Of a stretch of DNA of 64,000 nt, positions 9,771 to 18,573 are shown in pieces. Source of the DNA: Arthrobacter oryzae. Its GTDB lineage: Bacteria; Actinomycetota; Actinomycetes; Actinomycetales; Micrococcaceae. Under the pieces are notes generated by a model. That model was not told where the DNA came from. It saw only the letters and a list, made by a program, of their open reading frames with translations, and made no database searches. Location of the stretch: assembly GCF_030812315.1 (NCBI RefSeq), contig NZ_JAUSSM010000005.1, positions 248,001 through 312,000 of the forward strand. Reading direction: 5' to 3'. The position numbers and the translations under genes were made by a program. Each line of letters opens with the position of its first letter. Positions within the stretch are counted from its first letter, which is position 1.

Positions 9771-10604
9771 ATGACATTCCTGATGGGTCCTGCCCTGCTG
9801 TTCTGTCCCGCCGACCGTCCCGAGCGCTACCAGAAGGCCGCGGAGCGTTCCGACGCCGTGATCGTGGACCTGGAGGACGCCGTCGCGCCCGCTGACAAGC
9901 AGCGTGCCCGCGGTGCCATCCTCGCCCAGCTTGGCGCCACCGGCGACGTTCCGGAGCTGGATCCCAGCCGCACCATCATCAGGATCAACCCGGCGGGAAC
10001 GGACGAGTTCGAGAAGGACCTGCACTGCCTGAAGCACACCCCGTACCGCCACGTGATGCTGGCCAAGGCCGAAAACCCCGGCCAGCTCAAGGCGCTCGAG
10101 GGCTACAGCGTTATTGCGCTCTGCGAGACGGCCGCCGGTATCGTCAACGCCGCCGCCATCGCCGCCGAACCCAATGTGGTGGGCCTGATGTGGGGTGCCG
10201 AGGATCTGCTCGCTTCACTCGGCGGAACCTCCAGCAGGAATGACGACGGCGCCTACCGGGCAGTGGCGCTGCACGCCAGGTCAACAGTGCTTCTGGCAGC
10301 CGGGGCCTCCGGAAAAGAGGCCATCGACTCGGTGTACGTCAACATTCCGGATCTTGAAGGGCTCGCGGCCGAGTCACGCGACGCCGTGGCCTCGGGCTTC
10401 GGTTCCAAGGCCTGCATCCACCCCAGCCAGGTTGCCATCGTACGGGGCGCCTACGCTCCCGCCGAGTCGGACGTCGCCGCGGCCAAGGAGCTCCTGGAGG
10501 CTGCCGCTGCTGCCGGGAGCGGCGTGTTCCAGTTCAACGGAAAAATGATCGACGGGCCCATCCTGAAGCACGCGGAATCCACCCTGCGGCGGGCAGTCCA
10601 CTAG
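9771..10604 (+). CDS. HpcH/HpaI aldolase family, CitE-like CoA-ester lyase
   Basis: A 277-residue TIM-barrel protein of the citrate-lyase-beta-like family. Seen are RSDAVIVDLEDAVAP near residue 24, LCETAAGIVNA near 120 with the metal-binding Glu, GLMWGAEDLLASLGG near 140 and GFGSKACIHPSQ near 208. A lone CitE-like protein without other citrate-lyase subunits usually acts on malyl-, citramalyl- or related 3-hydroxyacyl-CoA. As the last gene of the leucine cluster, cleavage of HMG-CoA to acetoacetate and acetyl-CoA is plausible. M. tuberculosis has a CitE-like gene in its matching cluster. The ATG at 9771 was chosen because the fold starts at once; upstream in-frame sequence belongs to the MaoC tail. 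Confidence 0.88.
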   Translation: MTFLMGPALLFCPADRPERYQKAAERSDAVIVDLEDAVAPADKQRARGAILAQLGATGDVPELDPSRTIIRINPAGTDEFEKDLHCLKHTPYRHVMLAKAENPGQLKALEGYSVIALCETAAGIVNAAAIAAEPNVVGLMWGAEDLLASLGGTSSRNDDGAYRAVALHARSTVLLAAGASGKEAIDSVYVNIPDLEGLAAESRDAVASGFGSKACIHPSQVAIVRGAYAPAESDVAAAKELLEAAAAAGSGVFQFNGKMIDGPILKHAESTLRRAVH

Positions 10605-10653
10605 GAAGCGCCGCCGGGGACAGGACTGAACCAATAGCGGTGCAGCACCACGG

Positions 10654-10689
10654 CAGAGGCCGGGAGTCGGATGACTCCCGGCCTCTGGC
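10654..10689. terminator. Strong hairpin between the leucine operon and the usp gene
   Basis: An almost perfect inverted repeat, GCAGAGGCCGGGAGTC against GACTCCCGGCCTCTGGC, with a four-base loop. It lies between convergent genes and probably terminates both. There is no T-run. Confidence 0.8.
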
Positions 10690-10706
10690 ATGTTCAGCTG
10701 TACCGC

Positions 10707-10733
10707 TTAGCCCGCTTAGCCCGCTTAGCCCGC
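10707..10733 (-). repeat. 9-bp repeat giving three in-frame stop codons at the end of the usp gene
   Basis: On the minus strand GCGGGCTAA occurs three times head to tail (TTA triplets at 10725, 10716 and 10707 on the plus strand). The first copy encodes the last two residues and stop; the next two repeat Ala-Gly-stop in the same frame. Confidence 0.97.
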
Positions 10734-11117
10734 TTTCACAGCGAGAACGGGGCAATCCGCTTCCAGGAGTATCCGCTGGGACGTGCTGCCCATGATCAGC
10801 TTGCCGACGGGCGAGCGCCGCCGTAGCCCGATCACAATCAGATCGGCCTGGTGTGCCTCCGCCGCTTCCAGCACCTCATTGGCGGCGTCGTGGCCGCGCA
10901 CCGGCTGGAGGATGATGTGCTCGATTCCTTCCTTGCCGAGCCGCTGGTCGATGCCCTCGATTTCAGCTTCCCCGGCATACCGCTTGTCCACCAGGGCATC
11001 GCCCCGGGAGGAATTGATGACCACCAGCTTGGACTGTGCCTTCCGTGCCTCCTTGATGGCCTGGTCAAATGCCGCTTCGCCCTCTGGGGTCGGGACGTAG
11101 CCCACAACGATGGTCAT
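10725..11117 (-). CDS. Universal stress protein, UspA family
   Basis: A 130-residue single Usp domain. It begins [20 protein letters not shown] and carries the ATP-binding type motif [20 protein letters not shown] followed by CPVLAVKAG. The start overlaps the tctA stop by four bases, so it is the last gene of the tctCBA operon and is co-translated with it. Small Usp proteins in transporter operons may modulate transport in response to nucleotide state, but its job here is unknown. The 3' end carries a triplicated stop codon. Confidence 0.92.
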   Translation of the reverse strand: MTIVVGYVPTPEGEAAFDQAIKEARKAQSKLVVINSSRGDALVDKRYAGEAEIEGIDQRLGKEGIEHIILQPVRGHDAANEVLEAAEAHQADLIVIGLRRRSPVGKLIMGSTSQRILLEADCPVLAVKAG

Positions 11118-12784
11118 GGTTTCTCCTTATCGTGCTGGATGGAGTCGTGGGGGACGGTGTCGTGGGGGACAGTGCTGCGGTGCCCGGCGTCGCCGTCATC
11201 CGTGGTGTGGTGGGTCCCCGGTGCGGATGAATCCGGCCGCTGCCCTGGCTGGTCTGCAACTGAGGGCTGGTCTGCAACCGAGGGCTGGACTGCAACTGCG
11301 GGCCGGCTCCGGCGGATCAGCTTGAACAGCAGCGGCCACAGGAGAATGAGCGCCACGATGATGTAGACGGTGACGGCGATCGGCTCGCTCCAGAGGCCGG
11401 CAGGATCACCGGCGCTGAGCTGCAGCGTCTGGCGGAGCTGCTTTTCCAGGCGCGGTCCGAGGATGACACCGAGGATGAGCGGCAGGACGGGAAGTCCGAA
11501 GCGCCGCATCATGAAGCCCAGCGCGCCGAGCGCCAGCAGGAGGACCAGGTCGAACGCCTGCAGGTTCACCGAGTAGGCGCCCAGCGTGGCGAAGAACAGG
11601 ATGCCGGCGTACAGGTAGGGCCGGGGGATCTGCAGGAGCTTCGCCCACATCGGTGCCAGCGGCAGGTTGATGATCAGCAGCAGCAGGTTGCCGATGAAGA
11701 GGCTGGCGATGAGGGCCCAGACCAGCGGTCCCTCGCTTTCGAACAGCTGCGGCCCGGGCTGGATGCCGTATTGCGTGAACGCTGCCAGCATCACTGCGGC
11801 CGTGGCGTTGGTGGGCAGGCCCAGGGCCAGCATGGGCGTCAGCGTCCCTGCAGCTGCAGCGTTGTTGGCTGCTTCCGGACCGGCCACACCCTCGATTGCG
11901 CCTTTGCCGAACTCTTCGGGGTGTTTACTGAGGCGCTTTTCCGTGACGTAGGAGAGGAACGTGGGAATCTCGGCGCCGCCGGCGGGCAGTGCGCCGAAGG
12001 GGAAGCCGAAGGCGGTGCCGCGGAGCCAGGGCTTCCAGGACCGCTTCCAGTCCTGCTTTCCCATCCACGGGCGTCCCACGGGAATGACCTGCAGGGGGTT
12101 GCGGCGGAGGTGCGCGGCAACCCAGAGTGCCTCGCCGACGGCGAAGATGGCCACTGCCACCACCACGATGTCGAGACCGTCCGCCAGGAGCGGCACGCCG
12201 AAGGTTAGCCGGGCCTGGCCGGTGACCACGTCCAGGCCTACCAGGCCGATGGCGAGGCCAAGGCCCAGGGATGCGAAGCCCCGAAGCCGCGAGGAGCCCA
12301 GGACGGCCGTGACGGCCAGCAGGGCCAGGACCATGATGGCGAAGTAGCTCGGAGCGCCGAGGCTGACGGCGAAGTCCACCACGATCGGAGCACAGACTGC
12401 CAGGAGGGTGGTGCCGATGGTGCCGGCCACGAACGAGCCGATGGCCGCCGTCGCTAGTGCCTGTGCGGCCCTGCCGGCTTTCGCCATCTTGTTGCCTTCG
12501 ATGGCGGTGACCACCGACGACGATTCGCCTGGCGTATTAAGCAGGATGGAGGTGGTGGAGCCGCCGTACATGCCGCCGTAGTAGATGCCGGCGAACATGA
12601 TGAAGGCGCTGGTGGGTTCCAGGGCGTACGTGACCGGAAGCAGCAGTGCCACGGTCATGGCCGGGCCGAGGCCCGGGAGGACCCCGACGGCGGTTCCCAG
12701 GACGACGCCGATGACGGCGTAGAGGAAATTCATGGGGGTCAGGGCGGTGGCAAAGCCGTCCATCAGGGAGGAAAAGACATCCAT
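11114..12784 (-). CDS. tctA: Tripartite tricarboxylate transporter, large permease subunit TctA
   Basis: A 556-residue integral membrane protein with about 11–12 hydrophobic segments. The family signatures [20 protein letters not shown] near residue 29 and [19 protein letters not shown] near 268, plus [14 protein letters not shown], are present. With TctB it forms the membrane channel that imports carboxylates delivered by TctC. The C-terminal tail of about 55 residues is hydrophilic and repeat-rich (three SVADQP-type units at 11252–11305 and a duplicated [10 protein letters not shown]), beyond the usual family end. It overlaps tctB by one base and usp by four. Confidence 0.95.
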   Translation of the reverse strand: MDVFSSLMDGFATALTPMNFLYAVIGVVLGTAVGVLPGLGPAMTVALLLPVTYALEPTSAFIMFAGIYYGGMYGGSTTSILLNTPGESSSVVTAIEGNKMAKAGRAAQALATAAIGSFVAGTIGTTLLAVCAPIVVDFAVSLGAPSYFAIMVLALLAVTAVLGSSRLRGFASLGLGLAIGLVGLDVVTGQARLTFGVPLLADGLDIVVVAVAIFAVGEALWVAAHLRRNPLQVIPVGRPWMGKQDWKRSWKPWLRGTAFGFPFGALPAGGAEIPTFLSYVTEKRLSKHPEEFGKGAIEGVAGPEAANNAAAAGTLTPMLALGLPTNATAAVMLAAFTQYGIQPGPQLFESEGPLVWALIASLFIGNLLLLIINLPLAPMWAKLLQIPRPYLYAGILFFATLGAYSVNLQAFDLVLLLALGALGFMMRRFGLPVLPLILGVILGPRLEKQLRQTLQLSAGDPAGLWSEPIAVTVYIIVALILLWPLLFKLIRRSRPAVAVQPSVADQPSVADQPGQRPDSSAPGTHHTTDDGDAGHRSTVPHDTVPHDSIQHDKEKP

Positions 12785-13296
12785 CAGAGAATCCCTTCCA
12801 GGAGACCGGCGGGCAGCGCAATGCCGAGGCCAAGGTAGAAGCCATAAAAGGTCAGGAGGGACAGGGCCACGGAGATGAGCCCGTCACGGATGTAGTGCCG
12901 GCCTCCCAGTGCCCAGACGCTGCCCCAGAACAGGATGGTTCCCGAGATAACCCAGCCTGCCCAATCGATCAGCAGGATGTTGGCGACGAAGGCCCCCACC
13001 AGCGGCAGGATGGTCTTCCAATCGGCGGGGTGGGTGAGATCCACGTCCTCACCGCCTTCGGCTTCGCCCTGGCCACCGCGGAGCACGTTGACGGCCAGCA
13101 AGGCAGCGCAGACCAGCAGCAGGCCGCCCACAATGAACGGCAGGGTTTTTGGTCCTACGGGATCAGACTGCGAATAGGGGGTGACGATGCGGGCCGCGTC
13201 CGCGATGACCAATGCCCCGGCCGCCCCGAGCAGGAGGGCAACCCCCAGCTCGGAGCGGCCTTTGAGCCGTGAGGCCAGTGTTGGTGAGGAGCTCAC
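12784..13296 (-). CDS. tctB: Tripartite tricarboxylate transporter, small membrane subunit TctB
   Basis: A 170-residue protein with four predicted membrane segments ([47 protein letters not shown] and the C-terminal [17 protein letters not shown]). Size, topology and position between tctC and tctA identify it; TctB sequences are poorly conserved. Its ATG overlaps the tctC stop (ATGA) and its stop overlaps the tctA start by one base, so the three subunits are translationally coupled. Confidence 0.9.
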   Translation of the reverse strand: MSSSPTLASRLKGRSELGVALLLGAAGALVIADAARIVTPYSQSDPVGPKTLPFIVGGLLLVCAALLAVNVLRGGQGEAEGGEDVDLTHPADWKTILPLVGAFVANILLIDWAGWVISGTILFWGSVWALGGRHYIRDGLISVALSLLTFYGFYLGLGIALPAGLLEGIL

Positions 13297-14303
13297 GCCA
13301 GGCCAAGCTTCGTGAGGACGTCCGCCACCCGCTTGTCCTGCTCGGCCAGGAAGCTTTCGAACTCAGCGCCGGTGATGAAGGCGTCGCTCCAGCTGTTGGT
13401 CTTCAGGGCTTCCTTCCAGGCGGCCGTGCCGTGCATCTTTTCGAGCGCCCCGATCAGCTTGGCCTTGTCCTCGTCGGTGATGCCCGGAGGGGCCACGATG
13501 CCGCGCCAGTTGGTGAACACCAGGTCGATGTTCGATTCCTTCAGCGTGGGGGCATCCACGCCTTCGAGCCGATTCTCGCCGCTGGTGGCCAGGACGCGGA
13601 CCGCGCCGGATTCAATCTGCTTGAGGTACTCACCTGCACCGGAGGCCGCGAAGCCCACCTTGTTGCCCAGGATGGCCGGGAGGAGGTCTCCACCGCCGTC
13701 GTAGGACACAAAGTTCACCTTGGTGGCGTCGATGCCCAGCGCGCCGGCAAGCTGCATGGGCAGGAGGTGGTCCGGGCCGCCCGGCGACGAGCCGCCGCCG
13801 ACGCTGATGGAACCGGGGTCAGCCTTCCAAGCGGTAACCAGGTCGTCGATGGTCTTGTAGGGCGAATCCTTGCTGACCATGATGGCGCCGGGCTCTTCGA
13901 TGAGCCGGGCCAGGGGAGTGGTGGCCGTCAGCTTGGACTCGGACTTGTTGGTGTAGCTCGCGCCCACCACGCCCAGGCCCATCAGCATGGTGAGGTCGCC
14001 GTTGCCCTTTTCGTTGACGATTCGGGCGAGGCCCACGGTGCCCCCGGCGCCGGCGAGGTTGAAGACTTCGGGGTTCGTGGCGATTTTCTCGTCTTCGAGG
14101 ACCTTGGCCGCCACGCGGGCGGTGGTGTCGTAGCCGCCACCCGCAGTGTTGGGGACCATGATCTGGAGGCCGGTCAGCGGACCGGCAGGGGCGCCGGAGG
14201 TGGCACCGCCGGTGGAGCTCTTTCCTGTGGCACCGCAGCCGGTGGCCATCAGGGCGATACCGGCGGCGACGGCGGCAATTCGCAATGCGCGGATCTGGCG
14301 CAT
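13293..14303 (-). CDS. tctC: Tripartite tricarboxylate transporter substrate-binding lipoprotein TctC
   Basis: About 336 residues. The ATG at 14303 follows an AGAGGA; an upstream in-frame ATG at 14348 lacks support. A lipoprotein signal is visible (AAVAAGIALMATGCGATG), so the protein is anchored outside the membrane by the Cys near residue 23. The mature part has the TctC motif IMVPNTAGGGYDTTARVAAK and GGPDHLLPMQLAGALGID. It binds a carboxylate such as citrate or another dicarboxylate or tricarboxylate and hands it to TctAB. The divergent CitA/CitB-like pair across a 323-base gap is the likely regulator. Confidence 0.94.
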   Translation of the reverse strand: MRQIRALRIAAVAAGIALMATGCGATGKSSTGGATSGAPAGPLTGLQIMVPNTAGGGYDTTARVAAKVLEDEKIATNPEVFNLAGAGGTVGLARIVNEKGNGDLTMLMGLGVVGASYTNKSESKLTATTPLARLIEEPGAIMVSKDSPYKTIDDLVTAWKADPGSISVGGGSSPGGPDHLLPMQLAGALGIDATKVNFVSYDGGGDLLPAILGNKVGFAASGAGEYLKQIESGAVRVLATSGENRLEGVDAPTLKESNIDLVFTNWRGIVAPPGITDEDKAKLIGALEKMHGTAAWKEALKTNSWSDAFITGAEFESFLAEQDKRVADVLTKLGLA

Positions 14304-14379
14304 GGGGTTCCTCTTCTCAGTAAAGTTCTCGGTATAGCTGGTCAGCAAAACTGACTGGTGCTTTGATGCTAGGCCTGAA

Positions 14380-14395
14380 AGTGACGGACATCACT
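14380..14395. promoter_or_regulatory. CRP/GlxR-like palindrome upstream of tctC
   Basis: AGTGACGGACATCACT is a perfect 5-6-5 inverted repeat (AGTGA-N6-TCACT) matching the core GTGA-N6-TCAC of CRP-family sites. It lies 77 bases upstream of the tctC start in the divergent intergenic region, which fits control of the transporter by carbon status or by the adjacent response regulator. Which protein binds is unknown. Confidence 0.5.
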
Positions 14396-14490
14396 CTTGT
14401 GTACGCAGAGAAAGTTAAGTTCATTTCGTTCACGTTTCCGGTTCGCAACCGTCGCGGAGTCTGCCTCGGAAACCGGCCCGGTCCCGGCAT

Positions 14491-14526
14491 TCCGCCGTGG
14501 GGTATAGTTCACCCCACCGCGGCGGA
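14491..14526. promoter_or_regulatory. Long palindrome enclosing a -10-like TATAGT, upstream of the citA-like kinase gene
   Basis: TCCGCCGTGGGGT at 14491 pairs with ACCCCA at 14511–14516 and CGGCGGA at 14520–14526, leaving a short ATAGTTC centre. TATAGT at 14503–14508 could be a -10 box; no convincing -35 is visible. It may be an operator or a hairpin in the leader. The rest of the 323-base gap (14304–14626) holds the CRP-like site and a 15-bp duplication. Confidence 0.4.
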
Positions 14527-14577
14527 TCGGGAGTCCCGCGGACGCACGCCGGCATCGTTTCCACGAAGCCCGCCGAA

Positions 14578-14611
14578 CTGGCACTCAGAAAAGAACCTGG
14601 CACTCAGAAAA
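14578..14611 (+). repeat. Tandem duplication of a 15-mer just before the kinase gene
   Basis: CTGGCACTCAGAAAA is found at 14578–14592 and 14597–14611, 19 bases apart. The second copy ends just before the AGGAAAG ribosome-binding site of the histidine kinase gene. Confidence 0.9.
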
Positions 14612-14626
14612 TAGGAAAGACGGCAC

Positions 14627-16252
14627 GTGACTCGACGAAGAGGAATGTCCCTCGCCGGGCAATACCTGGTCCTGCAGTTGTTGATTGTCCTGGCCGTCCT
14701 CGTGGCCGTCGTCGCCATCTCCCTGGCACAGTCCGCCGCCGCCTTTGAACGGATCGAAGGCCGCCGCGCCCTGTCGGCCGCGGAAGCGCTGGGCAACAAC
14801 CCCACGGTCCGTGCACTGCTGCCGTCGGCCGAGCCGCGCGGCGGCTCTGCCCTGCCCGCGGTCGCGGAATCGGTCCGCACCGTTTCCGGATCCGCACAGG
14901 TGGCCCTTGCCAGATCGGACCGCACGGTGGTGGCCTCCTCGGACCCCGGGCTGCTGGGCCTTCCACTGGAACTTGGTGAGAGCCGCGTGATGGAGGGACG
15001 CGCCTGGACCGGCGTGGTGGACGGCAACGCCGCCCCGGTGCTGTCCGCCCACGTCCCGGTCCTGGATGACGCCGGAAAAATGATCGGCATCGCCTCCATC
15101 AGCCGGCACTACCCCTCCACCTGGGAGCGGCTGGGCGACGCCGTCCCCAACCTGCTCACCTACCTGGGGGTGGCCAGCGTGCTGGGGGTGGCAGGCTCAC
15201 TGCTGCTGGCCCGCCGCGTCAAACGGCAGACCCTCGGCATGGAACCCAGTGAAATCACCGGGCTGGTGGAGAACCGGGAGGCCATGCTGCATGGGCTGAA
15301 GGAGGGCGTGGTGGCTCTCGACCCGCACGAACGCGTCACCGTGGCCAATGACAGCGCCCGCGAACTGCTGGGCCTGCCGGCGGACTGCGTGGGCAAGGTC
15401 CTCGCGGTCCTGCCGGTGGACCCGGCGCTGAAGGACGTCCTGACGCGGGAGCAGCCAGGGCCGGACCAGCTGGTGCTGGTGGGGGAGCGGCTGGTGGTGC
15501 TGAACCGTGTGCCCATCCGTTCACGCGGCCGCGACATCGGTTCCGTCACCACCCTGCGCGACCGGACCGAACTGTCGTCCCTGGAACGGGAGCTGGGCGC
15601 CACCCGCACCGCCACCGATACCCTGCGCGCGCAGGCCCATGAGTTCGCCAACCAGCTACACGTCATTTCCGGCCTGATCCAGATCGGCGAGTACGATTCC
15701 GTGGTGCAGTTCGTTAATGGCGCCACCCTGGACAGAACCCGGCTCAACGATGAGGTGACCAGCCGCATCCAGGACCCGGCGCTCGCCGCCCTGCTGATCG
15801 CCAAGTCCAGCCTCGCCACGGAACGCGGGGTCACCCTCCAGCTTGACCCGGACTCCGCGCTGGAGCGGGTCGACGACGAGCTTTCCCGGGACCTGACCAC
15901 CGTGGTGGGCAACCTCGTGGACAACGCCCTCGACGCCGTCACCGGAGCAGCGGAGGCGTCTGTCCGGGTCCTCGTCGAGGACAGTCCGGAGCAAGTGGTC
16001 GTCACGGTACGGGATACCGGCCCGGGCGTTGACGCTTCGGCTACAGAAGAGATTTTCCGGCAGGGTTTCACCACCAAAAAGCCTGGCCCCGCGGGCGGCA
16101 GGGGGTTTGGCCTGGCGCTCTCCCGGGTCGTTTGCCGGCGCAGCGGCGGCGACCTTGCCGTGGCCAATGACGGCGGTGCGGTTTTTACCGCGCGTTTGAA
16201 AAGGGCGCCGCTGAAACGGATGCCCGCGGAACGGAAGGTGGCCAGGCCATGA
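14627..16252 (+). CDS. CitA/DcuS-type sensor histidine kinase
   Basis: A 541-residue membrane sensor. A first membrane segment (about residues 11–31, LVLQLLIVLAVLVAVVAISL) and a second (about 170–190, LLTYLGVASVLGVAGSLLLA) bracket an extracellular PAS-like sensor. A cytoplasmic PAS region follows, then the phospho-acceptor helix AHEFANQLHVISGLIQIGEY (His338) and a HATPase_c domain with NLVDNALDAV and GRGFGLALSRVV. Families with this layout sense C4-dicarboxylates or citrate. The GTG at 14627 has AGGAAAG upstream. The response regulator overlaps by four bases, and the pair is divergent from tctCBA, its probable target. Confidence 0.93.
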   Translation: MTRRRGMSLAGQYLVLQLLIVLAVLVAVVAISLAQSAAAFERIEGRRALSAAEALGNNPTVRALLPSAEPRGGSALPAVAESVRTVSGSAQVALARSDRTVVASSDPGLLGLPLELGESRVMEGRAWTGVVDGNAAPVLSAHVPVLDDAGKMIGIASISRHYPSTWERLGDAVPNLLTYLGVASVLGVAGSLLLARRVKRQTLGMEPSEITGLVENREAMLHGLKEGVVALDPHERVTVANDSARELLGLPADCVGKVLAVLPVDPALKDVLTREQPGPDQLVLVGERLVVLNRVPIRSRGRDIGSVTTLRDRTELSSLERELGATRTATDTLRAQAHEFANQLHVISGLIQIGEYDSVVQFVNGATLDRTRLNDEVTSRIQDPALAALLIAKSSLATERGVTLQLDPDSALERVDDELSRDLTTVVGNLVDNALDAVTGAAEASVRVLVEDSPEQVVVTVRDTGPGVDASATEEIFRQGFTTKKPGPAGGRGFGLALSRVVCRRSGGDLAVANDGGAVFTARLKRAPLKRMPAERKVARP

Positions 16253-16935
16253 TCAACGTCCTGATCGTCGACGACGACTTCATGGTGGCCAAAGTCCACG
16301 CCGGCTTTATCCAGCGCACACCGGGCTTCGCCGTCGTAGGGGTTGCGCACACCGGAGCCCAGGCGATGGCGGAAACCGCCCGCCTGCAGCCCGACCTGGT
16401 CCTGCTGGACATCCACCTGCCTGATATCAACGGGCTGGACCTCATGACCAAGCTGCGGGAGGCGGCGCCGGAACTGGACGTGCTGGTGATCAGTGCCGCC
16501 CGTGAGGTGGAGACGGTCCGCCGTGCGCTGCGCGGCGGGATTGTCCACTACCTGATCAAGCCGTTTTCGCAGACGGACCTGCAGGAACGCCTGGAGCATT
16601 ACCGCAGCGCCTACCAGGGGCTGGACCTCTCCAAGGATGTTGCCGAGCAATCGGACGTCAACCGGGTCTTCGGACTGGAAAGCACCGAACGCACCGACCG
16701 GACAGAGCCGCAGCTTCCCAAAGGCTGCAGCCCCGAAACCCTCAAGCGCGTGGTGGACGTGCTCAACTCCGCCGACGCGGACCTGTCAGCGGCCGAGGTC
16801 GCCGACCTGCTGGGAACGTCCCGGGTCAGCGCCCGCCGGTACCTCGAATACCTCCACGACGAGTCCAGGGTGGAGGTGCGGCTCAAGTACGGTGCAGGCC
16901 GTCCCGAGCGCCGTTATGCCCTGAAGCCTGTGTGA
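16249..16935 (+). CDS. CitB/DcuR-type response regulator
   Basis: A 228-residue two-domain regulator. The receiver domain has the acidic pocket Asp8–Asp10 and phospho-acceptor Asp54 in LVLLDIHLPDINGLDL, with Lys in HYLIKPFSQ. The C-terminal DNA-binding domain is of the CitB type (SAAEVADLLGTSRVSARRYLEYL). Its ATG overlaps the kinase stop, giving translational coupling. It probably activates tctCBA in response to an extracellular carboxylate. Confidence 0.93.
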   Translation: MINVLIVDDDFMVAKVHAGFIQRTPGFAVVGVAHTGAQAMAETARLQPDLVLLDIHLPDINGLDLMTKLREAAPELDVLVISAAREVETVRRALRGGIVHYLIKPFSQTDLQERLEHYRSAYQGLDLSKDVAEQSDVNRVFGLESTERTDRTEPQLPKGCSPETLKRVVDVLNSADADLSAAEVADLLGTSRVSARRYLEYLHDESRVEVRLKYGAGRPERRYALKPV

Positions 16936-16988
16936 CACCAGCACGGCGTCAATGCCCCGGCGTCGTTGCCCGGTATCGATGCCCGGCG

Positions 16989-18497
16989 TCAGCGCCCCGG
17001 CGGGAGGGACAGCGGCGGGATGGCTTCATACAGCAGGGTCCGGATCCAGCGCTGGCCTGTTTCGCGGTACTCCGCCCTGCTGGCGAAGCGGTAGAGGTAG
17101 CTGTGCACCCGCACCCACCGGGGGCGGGCGCCGTCGAACGGGTCCTTGCGCAGGAGCCGGAGCACCGCCCCGTCAGCTTCCAGCAGCTTGGCCAGGAAGG
17201 CGTAGAACCACTCCTCGTGCACTGTGCGCAGGGGCAGGAACCACATGAGCCAGTCCAGCCGGAGGTGGTAAGGAGCCCACTGGCGCGGCAGCCGTCGGAC
17301 ATCGCCGGGCTTACCGCGGAATCCGTACTCCCGCCAGTCGGAATCGTCGTCCGGCTCGGCGTCGAGGGTCCCCTCCACCACAATCTCGATCCGCATCCTG
17401 GTCACCGTGCCGAACGCCCCGTAGGTGTTGCCCACCTGCCAGCGGTTGAAGCTGGCATTCATGAGCTGCCGGTGCTGGAGGAGGTTACGGACGGGCCAGT
17501 AACTGAGCACCAGCAGGAGCAGCGTCACGGCGAGCACGACGGCGAGCCACCACACCGGGGTCTGCGTGCCGCCGTCACCCGCGCCGCCGTCGCCCGCGAC
17601 TGGGCCGGACGCGCCTGAACCCGACGCGTGCCAGTCCAGCGGGATAACGGGCAACACGGCGTGGGCCACCGGATCGCTGACGGCCGCGAAGGCCAGCAGG
17701 ATGGCCATCCAGTTGAGCCAGGCAAAGTTCCCGCTCGCCACAAGCCACAGCTGGGTAAAGATGACTATGCCCGCGGCGATGCTGGCCAGCGGTTGCGGGG
17801 CGAAGAGGAAGAACGGGACCACCAGCTGGGCGAAATGGTTACCCAGGACCTCCATCCGGTGCAGGGGCTTGGGGAGCAGGTGCGCGTGGCGGCTCAGCGG
17901 ACCGGGCATCGGCTGGGTCTCGTGGTGGTAATACAGGGCGGTCAGGTCCCGCCACTCGCTGCCCCCGCGGATTTTGATCATCCCGGCGCCGAACTCAAGC
18001 CTGAACAGCAGCCACGCCAGCAGGATCAGGATGGTCCGGGGCGGTGGAGTCTGGTCCGAACCGAGGAATGCCACGATGAACCCGGCCTCGAGCAACAGCA
18101 TTTCCCAGCCGAACCCGTAGAACGTCTGGCCCACGTTGACGATCGACATGTACAGCAGCCACAGGGACAGGAACGCGATCATTGGTACCCAGGGCGGCCC
18201 CAGCTGGGGGAGACCCGCAACGATCGTCGCCGCAATGGCCATGCCGGTCCAGCAGACCCACCGCAGCAGGCGGTCCGAGTAGCGCCACAGGAACAGGCTG
18301 GGCCGGCGTCGCCGCCTGAAGCTGTCCAGGTAGTCGGGGACCGGGAGCAGGCCGCGCTCGCCGAGCAGCGCCGGGAACTGGTTGAGGCAGGAGAGGAATG
18401 CCACGAAGAAGATCGTGGCAATGCCGCGCTGCAGCACCTGCCGGGCGAACTCATACTCCGGCGCGTCGAACCAAGCGGTCCACTCCACGTTGTTCAC
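16989..18497 (-). CDS. Lipase maturation factor family membrane protein
   Basis: A 502-residue protein with roughly eight membrane segments in the first 370 residues and a soluble C-terminal region. The block LTALYYHHETQPMPGPLSRH near residue 183 and FRLEFGAGMIKIRGGSEW before it are hallmarks of the lipase maturation factor (LMF) family. In animals LMF1 helps fold secreted lipases in the ER; the bacterial role is not established. A small Gly/Asp-rich insertion (residues about 291–310) separates the halves. The GTG start has only a weak purine-rich site upstream. It is convergent with the response regulator and divergent from a TauE-like permease; no lipase gene is adjacent. Confidence 0.85.
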   Translation of the reverse strand: MNNVEWTAWFDAPEYEFARQVLQRGIATIFFVAFLSCLNQFPALLGERGLLPVPDYLDSFRRRRRPSLFLWRYSDRLLRWVCWTGMAIAATIVAGLPQLGPPWVPMIAFLSLWLLYMSIVNVGQTFYGFGWEMLLLEAGFIVAFLGSDQTPPPRTILILLAWLLFRLEFGAGMIKIRGGSEWRDLTALYYHHETQPMPGPLSRHAHLLPKPLHRMEVLGNHFAQLVVPFFLFAPQPLASIAAGIVIFTQLWLVASGNFAWLNWMAILLAFAAVSDPVAHAVLPVIPLDWHASGSGASGPVAGDGGAGDGGTQTPVWWLAVVLAVTLLLLVLSYWPVRNLLQHRQLMNASFNRWQVGNTYGAFGTVTRMRIEIVVEGTLDAEPDDDSDWREYGFRGKPGDVRRLPRQWAPYHLRLDWLMWFLPLRTVHEEWFYAFLAKLLEADGAVLRLLRKDPFDGARPRWVRVHSYLYRFASRAEYRETGQRWIRTLLYEAIPPLSLPPGR

Positions 18498-18573
18498 GTT
18501 ACGCCTGCCGCCACCGGCGTCAATGGACGCGCCCCGGAACTGGTCCGATGCGCTGCCGCACTAGGATCGAACC

